A stretch of DNA of 64,000 nucleotides from Megalopta genalis (lineage: Eukaryota; Arthropoda; Insecta; Hymenoptera; Halictidae), in NCBI RefSeq assembly GCF_051020955.1, contig NW_027477004.1, positions 45,651-109,650 on the forward strand, written 5' to 3'. Numbering within the stretch: position 1 is the stretch's first letter; every line of letters starts with the position of its first letter. Position numbers and translations under genes: made by a program. Below are positions 50,301 through 62,300 of the stretch, piece by piece. Under the pieces are notes generated by a model, which was not told the origin of the DNA, made no database searches, and saw only the letters and a list, made by a program, of their open reading frames with translations.

Positions 50301-53300
50301 TTAGCTTCAAATCAATGCGATGTAGAAGGTTCAGCTTCAAATCCATGCGACACATATGATTTAGCTTCAAATACTTGCGATAAAAGTGATATAGCTTCAA
50401 AAGCTGGAGGAACAAACGAGCTGGCTTCAATTCCATGCGAAACAAATGATTTAGCTTCAAATCAATGCGAAGTAGAAGGCGTAGCTTCAAATCCATGCGA
50501 AACAAATGGATTAGCTACAAATACTTGTGATATACATTATTTAGCTACAACTGCATGCGAAACAAACGAGTTAGCTTCAAATCCATGCCAAACACATGAT
50601 TTAGATTCAAATCCATGGGATGTAGAAGGTTTAGCTTCAAATCCATGCGAAACACATTATTTAGCTGCATATTAGGGCGAAGTAGAAGGCTCGGTTTGAA
50701 ATCAATGCGATTCACATCGTTCATTTTGAAATACTTGTGAAAGATATGAGTTAGCTTCGACTGCATGCGAAACACATGATTTAGCTTCAAATCAATGCGA
50801 TGTAGAAGGTTTAGCTTCAAATCCATGCAAAACACGTGATTTAACTTCAAATGCATGGGATATACAAGGTTTAGATTCAAATCCATGCGAAACACATTAT
50901 TTAGCTGCAAATCAGTGCGAAGTAGAAGGTTCAGGTACAAATCCATGCGATTCAAATGGTTCATCTTCAAATACTTGTGAAAGACATGATTTAGCTTCAA
51001 CTACATGCGAAACACATGATTTAGCTTCAAATCAATGCGATGTAGAAGGTTTAGCTTCAAATCCATGCAAAACACGTGATTTAACTTCCAATTAATGCGA
51101 AGTAGAAGGCTTAGCTTCAAATTCATGCGAAACAAATGATTTAGCTTCAAATCAATGCGATGTAGAAGGTTTAGCTTCAAATCCATGCGATACACATGAT
51201 TTAGCTTCAAATACTTGCAATATAAGTGATCTAGCTTCAAATACAGGCGAAACGAACGAGTTAGCTTCAAATCCTTGCGAAACACATGATTCAGGTGCAA
51301 ATCAATGCGATGTAGAAGGTTCAGCTTCAAATCCATGCCAAACACATGATTTGGATTCAAATCCATGGGATGTAGAAGGTTTAACTTCAAATACATGCGG
51401 AACACATTATTTAGCTTGCAAATAGGTGCGAAGTAGAAGTCTCGGGTTCAAATCAATGCAATACACAAGATTTAGATTCAAATCAATGCGATGTAGTAGG
51501 TTCAGCTTCAAATCCATGCGACACATATGATTTAGCTTCAAATACTTGCGATATAAGTGATATAGCTTCAAAAGCTGTAGGAACAAACGAGGTAGCTTCA
51601 ATTCCATGCGAGAAACATGATTTAGCTTCAAATCAGTGCGATGTAGAAGGTTTAACTTCAAATTCAGACGAAACATATGATTTAGCTTCAAACACTTGGG
51701 GTATAAGTGATATAGCTTCAAATGCAGACTAATCAAACGATTTAGCTTCAAAATCCAAGCGATACACATGATTTAGCTTCAAATCAATGCGACGTAGAAG
51801 GTTTAGCTTCAAAACAATAAGAGGTAGAAGGTTTAGCTTCAAATCAATAGAATGCAGAAGGTTTCGCTTCAAATCAATGCGATGTAGAAGGTTTAGCTTC
51901 AAATCCATACGAAACACATGATTTAGCTTCAAATCAATTCGAAGGACAAGGCTTAGATTCAAATCCTTGTGAAACAAATGATTTAGCTTCAAATCAATGC
52001 GATGTAGAAGGTTTAGCTTCAAATCCATGCGATACACAAGATTTAGCTTCAAATCAATGCGATGTAGTAGGTTCAGCTTCAAATCCATGCGGCACATATG
52101 ATTTAGCTTCAAACACTTGGGGTATAAGTGATATAGCTTCAAATGCAGACTAATCAAACGAGTTAGCTTCAAAATCCACGCGATACACATGATTTAGCTT
52201 CAAACACTTGCGATATAAGTGATATAGATTCAACTGCAGGCAAAACGAACGAGTTAGCTTCAAATCTATGCGAAACACATGATTTAGCTTCAAATACTTG
52301 CGATATAAGTGATATAGCTTCAAATACAGGCGAAACAAACGAGTTAGCTTCAAATCCATGCGAAACACATGATTTAGCGTCAAATCAATGCGATGTAAAA
52401 GGCTTATCTTCAAATCCATGCAAAACACGTGATTTAGGATACAATCAATGCGAAGTAGAAGGCTTAGCTTCAAATCGATGCGAAACAAATGGTTTAGCTT
52501 CAAATACTTGTGATATACGTTATTTAGATTTAACTGCATGCGCAACGAACGAATTAGCTTCAAATCCATGCGAAACACATGATATAGCTGCAAATCAATA
52601 CGATTTAGAAGGTTTAGCTTCAAATCCATGCGAAACAAATGATATAGCTTCAAACACTTGGGGTGTAAGTGGTATAGCTTCAAATGAAGACTAATCAAAC
52701 GAGTTAGCTGCAAAATCCACGCGATACACATGATTTAGCGTCAAATACTAGCGATATAAGTGATGTAGAATCAACTGCAGGGGAAACAAACGTGTTAGCT
52801 CCAAATCTATGCGAAACAAATGATTTAGCTTCAAATCAATGCGAAGTAGAAGGCTTAGCTTCAAGTCCATGCGAAACACATGATTTAGCTTCAAATCAAT
52901 GTGATGTAGAAGGTTTAGCTACAAATCCATGCGAAACGAATGATTTAGCTTCAGATACTGGCGATAAAAGTGATACAGCATCAAATGCATGCGAAACAAA
53001 CGAGTTAGCTTGAAATCTATGCAAAACACATGATTTAGATTCAAATCCATGGGATGTAGAAGGTTTAGCTTCAAATCCATGCGAAACACATGATTTAGCT
53101 TCAAATCAATGCGATGTAGTAGGTTCAGCTTCAAATCCATGCGACACATATGATTTAGCTTCAAATACTTGCGGTATAAGTGATACAGCTTCAAAAGCAG
53201 GAGGAACAAACGAGGTAGCTTCAAATCGACACGAAACAAATGATTTAGCTTCAAATCAATGCGAAGTTGAAAGCTTAGCATCTAATCCATGCGAAATAAA

Positions 53301-53844
53301 TGAGTTACAATCAAATACTTGCGATATATATGAAATGGCTTCAAATCCATGCAAAACAAAGGATTTAGCACAGGAACTTGCGACATGAGAGATATAGCTT
53401 CAAATGCAGGGGAAACAAACGTGTTAGCTCCAATTCTATGCGAAGCAAATGATTTAGCTACAAATACTTGTGATATACATTATGTAGCTACAAGTGTATG
53501 CGAAACAAACGGGTTAGCTTCAAATCCATGCGAATCACATGATTTAGCCCGCAAATCAATGCGATGTAGAACGTTCAGCTTCAAATCCATGCGATACACA
53601 AGATTTAGCTTCAAATCAATGCGATGTAGAAGGTTTAGCTTCAAATCCATGCAAAACACGTGATTTAACGTCCAATTAATGGGAAGTAGAAGGCTTAGCA
53701 TCAAATCCTTGCGAATCAAATGGTTTAGCTTCAAATACTTGTGATATAGGTTAGTTAGATTTAACTGCATGCGCAACGAACGAGTTAGCTTCAAATCAAT
53801 GCGAAACACATGACTTAGCTGCAAATCAATGCGATGAAGAAGGT
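47341..53844 (+). repeat. Large segmental duplicate D, copy 2 (about 6.5 kb)
   Basis: This copy contains W-type units (47341 to about 50230, including the 1,830-bp step from 47755 to 49585), a shortened V segment (50540-51750) and the material of 42750-44266. It ends near 53844, where copy 1 has AAGGTTTAGC and copy 2 has AAGGTTCAGG. Punctuation modules lie near 49085, 51725, 52147 and 52690; the last is absent from copy 1. Confidence 0.82.
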
Positions 53845-55860
53845 TCAGGTACAAATCCATGCGATTCAAATCGTTCATCTTCAAATACTTGTGAAAGACA
53901 TGATTTAGTTTCAAATGCATGCGAAACAAACGAGTTAGCTTCAAATCAATGCGATGTAGAAAGTTTAGCTTCAAATCCATGCGAAACAAAGGGTTTCGCT
54001 ACAAATACTTGTGATATACATTATTTAGCTACAACTGCATGCGAAACAAACGAGTTAGCTTCAAATCAATGCGATGTAGTAGGTTCAGCTTCAAATCCAT
54101 GCGAAACATATGATTTAGCTTCAAATCAACTCAAAGTACAAGGCTAAGATTCAAATCCATGCGAAACAAATGGTTTAGCTACAAATACTTGTGATATACG
54201 TAATTGTGATTTAACTGCATGCGCAACGAACGAGTTAGCTTCAAATCCATGCGAAACACATGGTTTAGCTTCAAATTAATGCGATGTAGAAGGCTAAGCA
54301 TCAGATCATGCGAATCAAATGGTTCAGCTTCAAATACTTGTGATATAAGTGATCTAGATTCAAATACAGGCGAAACGTACGAGTTCGCTACAAATCCATG
54401 CGAAACACATGATTCAGCTGCAAATCAATGCGATGTAGAAGGTTTAGCTTCAAATCCATGCCAAACACATGATTTAGATTCAAATCCATGGGATGTAGAA
54501 GGTTTAGCTTCAAATCCATGCGAAACACATTATTTAGCTGCATATCAGGGCGAAGTAGAAGGCTCGGTTTGAAATCAATGTGATTCAAATGGTTCATTTT
54601 GAAATACTTGTGAAAGACATGAGTTAGCTTCAACTGCATGCGAAACACATGATTTAGCTTCAAATCAATGCGATGTAGAACGTTCAGCTTAAAATCCATG
54701 CGACACGTATGATTTAGCTTCAAATACTTGCGATATAAGTTATATAGCTTCAAAAGCAGAAGGAACAAACGAGGTAGCTTCAATTCCATGCGAAACAAAT
54801 GATTTAGCTTCAAATCAATGCGAAGTAGAAGGCTTAGCTTCAAATCCATGCGAAACAAATGGTTTAGCTACAAATATTTGTGATATACATTATTTTAGCT
54901 ACAACTGCATGCGAAACAAACGAGTTAGCTTCAAATCCATGCGAAACACATGGTTTAGCTTCAAATTAATGCGATGTAGAAGGTTTTGCTTCAAATCCAA
55001 GCGAAACTCATGATTTAGCTTCAAATACTTGCGATAAAAGTGATCTAGCTTCAAATACAGGCGAAACGAACGAGTTAGCTACAAATCCATGCGAAACACA
55101 TGATTCAGCTGCAAATCAATGCGATATAGAAGGTTTAGCTTCAAATCCATGCAAACACATGATTTAGATTCAAATCCATGGGATGTATAAGGTTTAGTCT
55201 AAAATCCATGCGAAACACATTATTTAGCTGCAAATCAGTGCGAAGTAGAAGGTTCAGGTTCAAATCCATGCGAAACAAATGGTTTAGCTACAAATACTTG
55301 TGATATACATTATTTAGCTACAACTGCATGCGAAACAATCGAGTTAGCTTCAAATCCATGCGAAACACACGATTTAGCTTCAAATACTTGCGATATAAGT
55401 GATCTAGCTTCAAATACAGGCGAAACGAACGAGTTAGCTACAAATCCATGCGAAACACATGATTCAGCTGCAAGTCAATGCGATGTAGAAGGTTTAGCTT
55501 CAAATCCATGCCAAACACATGATTTGGATTCAAATCCATGGGATGTAGAAGGTTTAGCTTCAAATCCATGCGAATCAAATGGTTTAGCTTCAAATACTTG
55601 TGATATACGTTATTTAGATTTAACTGCATGCGCAACGAACGAATTAGCTTCAAATCCATGCGAAACACATGATATAGCTGCAAATCAATACGATTAAGAA
55701 GGTTTAGCTTCAAATCCATGCGAAACAAATGATATAGCTTCAAACACTTGGGGTGTAAGTGGTATAGCTTCAAATGAAGACTAATCAAACGAGTTAGCTG
55801 CAAAATCCACGCGATACACATGATTTAGCGTCAAATACTAGCGATATAAGTGATGTAGAA
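52771..55860 (+). repeat. Block T unit 1 (3,090 bp)
   Basis: I set T unit starts at TCAACTGCAGGGGAAAC, which lies just after the punctuation module with the special TTAGCTGCAAAATCC form. Unit length is 103 x 30. The six single-base changes I could place cancel: losses near 53370, 54308 and 55155, gains near 53547, 54893 and 55800. The first 1,070 bp are shared with segment D; the rest is shared with T units 2 and 3. Confidence 0.8.
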
Positions 55861-58800
55861 TCAACTGCAGGGGAAACAAACGTGTTAGCTCCAAATCTAT
55901 GCGAAACAAATGATTTAGCTTCAAATCAATGCGAAGTAGAAGGCTTAGCTTCAAGTCCATGCGAAACACATGATTTAGCTTCAAATCAATGTGATGTAGA
56001 AGGTTTAGCTACAAATCCATGCGAAACGAATGATTTAGCTTCAGATACTGGCGATAAAAGTGATACTGCATCAAATGCATGCGAAACAAACGAGTTAGCT
56101 TGAAATCTATGCAAAACACATGATTTAGATTCAAATCCATGGGATGTAGAAAGTTTAGCTTCAAATCCATGAGAAACAAAGGGTTGTGCTACAAATACTT
56201 GTGATATATATTATTTAGCTACAACTGCATGCGAAACAAACGAGTTAGATTCAAATCCATGCGAAACAAACGATTTAGCTTCAAATCAATGCGATGTAGT
56301 AGGTTCAGCTTCAAATCCATGCGACACATATGATTTAGCTTCAAATACTTTCGATATAAGTGATATAGCTTCATAAGCAGGAAGAACAAACGAGGTAGCT
56401 TCAATTCCATGCGAAACAAATGATTTAGCTTCAAATCAATGCGAAGTTGAAGGCTTAGCTTCAAATCCATGCGAAACAAATGGTTTAGCTAGAAATGCTT
56501 GTGATATACATTATTTAGCTACAACTGCATGTGAAACAAACGAGTTAGCTTCAAATCCATGCGCAACATACGATTTAGCTTCAAACCAATGCGATGTAGA
56601 AGGTTTAGCTTCAAATCCATGCGAAACACATGATTTAGCTTCAAATACTTGCGATATAAGTGATCTAGCTTCAAATACAGGCGAAACTAACGAGTTAGCT
56701 ACAAATCCATGCGAAACACATGATTCAGCTGCAAATCAATGCGATGTAGAAGGTTTAGCTTCAAATCCATGCCAAACACATGATTTAGATTCAAATCCAT
56801 GGGATGTAGAAGGTTTAGCTTCAAATCCATGCGAAACACAATATTTAGCTGCAAATCAGTGCGAAGTAGAAGGCTCGGGTTCAAATCAATGCGATTCAAT
56901 TGGTTCATTTCCAAATACTTGTGAAAAACATGATTTAGCTTCAGCAGCATGCAAAAAACATGATTTAGCTTCAAATCAGCGCGAAGTAGAAGGCTTAGCT
57001 TCAAATCCATGCGAATCAAATGGATTAGCTTCAAATACTTGTGATATACGTTATTTTGATTTAACTGCATGCGCAACGAACGAGTTAGCTTCAAATCCAT
57101 GCGAAACACATGATTTAGCTTCAAATACTTGCGATATAAGTGATATAGCTTCAAATACAGGCGAAACAAACGAGTTAGCTTCAAATCCATGCGAAACACA
57201 CGATTTAGCTTCAAATCAATGCGATGTGGAAGGTTTAGCTTCAAATCCAGGCGAAACACATGATTTAGCTTCAAATACTTGCGATATAAGTGATATAGCT
57301 TCAAATACAGGCGAAACAAACGAGTTAGCTTCAAATCCATGCGAAACACATGATTTAGCTGCATATAAGGACGAAGTAGAAGGCTCGGTTTGAAATCAAT
57401 GCGATTCAAATGGTTCATTTTGAAATACTTGTGAAAGATATGAGTTAGCTTCAACTGCATGCGAAACACATGATTTAGCTTCAAATCTATGCGATGTAGA
57501 AGGTTTAGCTTCAAATCCATGCAAAACACGTGATTTAACTTCAAATCCATGGGATATACAAGGTTTAGCTTCAAATCCATGCGAAACACATTATTTAGCT
57601 GCAAATCAGTGCGAAGTAGAAGGTTCAGGTACAAATCCATGCGATTCAAATCGTTCATCTTCAAATACTTGTGAAAGACATGATTTAGTTTCAAATGCAT
57701 GCGAAACAAACGAGTTAGCTTCAAATCAATGCGATGTAGAAAGTTTAGCTTCAAATCCATGCGAAACAAAGGGTTTCGCTACAAATACTTGTGATATACA
57801 TTATTTAGCTACAACTGCATGCGAAACAAACGAGTTAGCTTCAAATCAATGCGATGTAGTAGGTTCAGCTTCAAATCCATGCGAAACATATGATTTAGCT
57901 TCAAATCAACTCGAAGTACAAGGCTAAGATTCAAATCCATGCGAAACAAATGGTTTAGCTACAAATACTTGTGATATACGTAATTGTGATTTAACTGCAT
58001 GCGCAACGAACGAGGTAGCTTCAAATCCATGCGAAACACATGGTTTAGCTTCAAATTAATGCGATGTAGAAGGCTAAGCATCAGATCATGCGAATCAAAT
58101 GGTTCAGCTTCAAATACTTGTGATATAAGTGATCTAGATTCAAATACAGGCGAAACGTACGAGTTCGCTACAAATCCATGCGAAACACATGATTCAGCTG
58201 CAAATCAATGCGATGTAGAAGGTTTAGCTTCAAATCCATGCCAAACACATGATTTAGATTCAAATCGATGGGATGTAGAAGGTTTAGCTTCAAATCCATG
58301 CGAAACACATTATTTAGCTGCATATCAGGGCGAAGTAGAAGGCTCGGTTTGAAATCAATGTGATTCAAATGGTTCATTTTGAAATACTTGTGGAAGACAT
58401 GAGTTAGCTTCAACTGCATGCGAAACACATGATTTAGCTTCAAATCAATGCGATGTAGAACGTTCAGCTTAAAATCCATGCGACACGTATGATTTAGCTT
58501 CAAATACTTGCGATAAAAGTGATCTAGCTTCAAATACAGGCGAAACGAACGAGTTAGCTACAAATCCATGCGAAACACATGATTCAGCTGCAAATCAATG
58601 CGATATAGAAGGTTTAGCTTCAAATCCATGCAAACACATGATTTAGATTCAAATCCATGGGATGTATAAGGTTTAGTCTAAAATCCATGCGAAACACATT
58701 ATTTAGCTGCAAAATCAGTGCGAAGTAGAAGGTTCAGGTTCAAATCCATGCGAAACAAATGGTTTAGCTACAAATACTTGTGATATACATTATTTAGCTA

Positions 58801-59340
58801 CAACTGCATGCGAAACAATCGAGTTAGCTTCAAATCCATGCGAAACACACGATTTAGCTTCAAATACTTGCGATATAAGTGATCTAGCTTCAAATACAGG
58901 TGAAACGAACGAGTTAGCTACAAATCCATGCGAAACACATGATTCAGCTGCAAGTCAATGCGATGTAGAAGGTTTAGCTTCAAATCCATGCCAAACACAT
59001 GATTTGGGATTCAAATCCATGGGATGTAGAAGGTTTAGCTTCAAATCCATGCGAATCAAATGGTTTAGCTTCAAATACTTGTGATATACGTTATTTAGAT
59101 TTAACTGCATGCGCAACGAACGAATTAGCTTCAAATCCATGCGAAACACATGATATAGCTGCAAATCAATACGATTTAGAAGGTTTAGCTTCAAATCCAT
59201 GCGAAACAAATGATATAGCTTCAAACACTTGGGGTGTAAGTGGTATAGCTTCAAATGAAGACTAATCAAACGAGTTAGCTGCAAAATCCACGCGATACAC
59301 ATGATTTAGCGTCAAATACTAGCGATATAAGTGTGTAGAA
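55861..59340 (+). repeat. Block T unit 2 (3,480 bp)
   Basis: Unit length is 116 x 30. The unit shares its start and its right part, about 57640-59340, with unit 1. Its middle, about 56150-57630, differs and includes runs of TACTTGCGATATAAGTGAT monomers. Single-base gains near 58712, 59007 and 59285 balance losses near 58088, 58633 and 59334. Confidence 0.8.
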
Positions 59341-62300
59341 TCAACTGCAGGGGAAACAAACGTGTTAGCTCCAAATCTATGCGAAACAAATGATTTAGCT
59401 TCAATCAATGCGAAGTAGAAGGCTTAGCTTCAAGTCCATGCGAAACACATGATTTAGCTTCAAATCAATGTGATGTAGAAGGTTTAGCTACAAATCCATG
59501 CGAAACGAATGATTTAGCTTCAGATACTGGCGATAAAAGTGATACAGCATCAAATGCATGCGAAACAAACGAGTTAGCTTGAAATCTATGCAAAACACAT
59601 GATTTAGATTCAAATCCATGGGATGTAGAAAGTTTAGCTTCAAATCCATGAGAAACAAAGGGTTGTGCTACAAATACTTGTGATATATATTATTTAGCTA
59701 CAACTGCATGCGAAACAAACGAGTTAGCTTCAAATCCATGCGAAACACACGATTTAGCTTCAAATCAATGCGATGTAGTAGGTTCAGCTTCAAATCCATG
59801 CGACACATATGATTTAGCTTCAATACTTTCGATATAAGTGATATAGCTTCATAAGCAGGAAGAACAAACGAGGTAGCTTCAATTCCATGCGAAACAAATG
59901 ATTTAGCTTCAAATCAATGCGAAGTTGAAGGCTTAGCTTCAAATCCATGCGAAACAAATGGTTTAGCTAGAAATGCTTGTGATATACATTATTTAGCTAC
60001 AACTGCATGTGAAACAAACGAGTTAGCTTCAAATCCATGCGAATCATACGATTTAGCTTCAAACCAATGCGATGTAGAAGGTTTAGCTTCAAATCCAAGC
60101 GAAACACATGATTTAGCTTCAAATACTTGCGATATAAGTGATCTAGCTTCAAATACAGGCGAAACTAACGAGTTAGCTACAAATCCATGCGCAACACATG
60201 ATTCAGCTGCAAATCAATGCGATGTAGAAGGTTTAGCTTCAAATCCATGCCATACACATGATTTAGATTCAAATCCATGGGATGTAGAAGGTTTAGCTTC
60301 AATCCATGCGAAACACAATATTTAGCTGCAAATCAGTGCGAAGTAGAAGGCTCGGGTTCAAATCAATGCGATTCAATTGTTCATTTCCAAATACTTGTGA
60401 AGAACATGATTTAGCTTCAGCAGCATGCAAAAAACATGATTTAGCTTCAAATCAGCGCGAAGTAGAAGGCTTAGCTTCAAATCCACGCGAATCAAATGGA
60501 TTAGCTTCAAATACTTGTGATATACGTTATTTAGATTTAACTGCATGCGCAACGAACGAGTTAGCTTCAAATACATGCGAAACAAACGAGTTAGCTTCAA
60601 ATCCATGCGAAACACACGATTTAGCTTCAAATCAATGCGATGTGGAAGGTTTAGCTTCAAATCCAGGCGAAACACATGATTTAGCTTCAAATACTTGCGA
60701 TATAAGTGATATAGCTTCAAATACAGGCGAAACAAACGAGTTAGCTTCAAATCCATGCGAAACACATGATTTAGCTGCATATCAGGACGAAGTAGAAGGC
60801 TCGGTTTGAAATCAATGCGATTCAAATGGTTCATTTTGAAATACTTGTGAAAGATATGAGTTAGCTTCAACTGCATGCGAAACACATGATTTAGCTTCAA
60901 ATCTATGCGATGTAGAAGGTTTAGCTTCAAATCCATGCAAAACACGTGATTTAACTTCAAATCCATGGGATATACAAGGTTTAGCTTCAATCCATGCGAA
61001 ACACATTATTTAGCTGCAAATCAGTGCGAAGTAGAAGGTTCAGGTACAAATCCATGCGATTCAAATCGTTCATCTTCAAATACTTGTGAAAGACATGATT
61101 TAGTTTCAACTGCATGCGAAACAAACGAGTTAGCTTCAAATCAATGCGATGTAGAAAGTTTAGCTTCAAATCCATGCGAAACAAAGGGTTTCGCTACAAA
61201 TACTTGTGATATACATTATTTAGCTACAACTGCATGCGAAACAAACGAGTTAGCTTCAAATCAATGCGATGTAGTAGGTTCAGCTTCAAATCCATGCGAA
61301 ACATATGATTTAGCTTCAAATCAACTCGAAGTACAAGGCTAAGATTCAAATCCATGCGAAACAAATGGTTTAGCTACAAATACTTGTGATATACGTAATT
61401 GTGATTTAACTGCATGCGCAACGAACGAGTTAGCTTCAAATCCATGCGAAACACATGGTTTAGCTTCAAATTAATGCGATGTAGAAGGCTAAGCATCAGA
61501 TCATGCGAATCAAATGGTTCAGCTTCAAATACTTGTGATATAAGTGATCTAGATTCAAATACAGGCGAAACGTACGAGTTCGCTACAAATCCATGCGAAA
61601 CACATGATTCAGCTGCAAATCAATGCGATGTAGAAGGTTTAGCTTCAAATCCATGCCAAACACATGATTTAGATTCAAATCCGTGGGATGTAGAAGGTTT
61701 AGCTTCAAATCCATGCCAAACACATGATTTAGATTCAAATCCATGGGATGTAGAAGGTTTAGCTTCAAATCCATGCGAAACACATTATTTAGCTGCATAT
61801 CAGGGCGAAGTAGAAGGCTCGGTTTGAAATCAATGTGATTCAAATGGTTCATTTTGAAATACTTGTGAAAGACATGAGTTAGCTTCAACTGCATGCGAAA
61901 CACATGATTTAGCTTCAAATCAATGCGATGTAGAACGTTCAGCTTAAAATCCATGCGACACGTATGATTTAGCTTCAAATACTTGCGATATAAGTTATAT
62001 AGCTTCAAAAGCAGAAGGAACAAACGAGGTAGCTTCAATTCCATGCGAAACAAATGATTTAGCTTCAAATCAATGCGAAGTAGAAGGCTTAGCTTCCTTC
62101 AAATCCATGCGAAACAATGGTTTAGCTACAAATATTTGTGATATACATTATTTAGCTACAACTGCATGCGAAACAAACGAGTTAGCTTCAAATCCATGCG
62201 AAACACATGTTTAGCTTCAAATTAATGCGATGTAGAAGGCTAAGCATCAGATCATGCGAATCAAATGGTTCAGCTTCAAATAATTGCGATATAAGTGATC

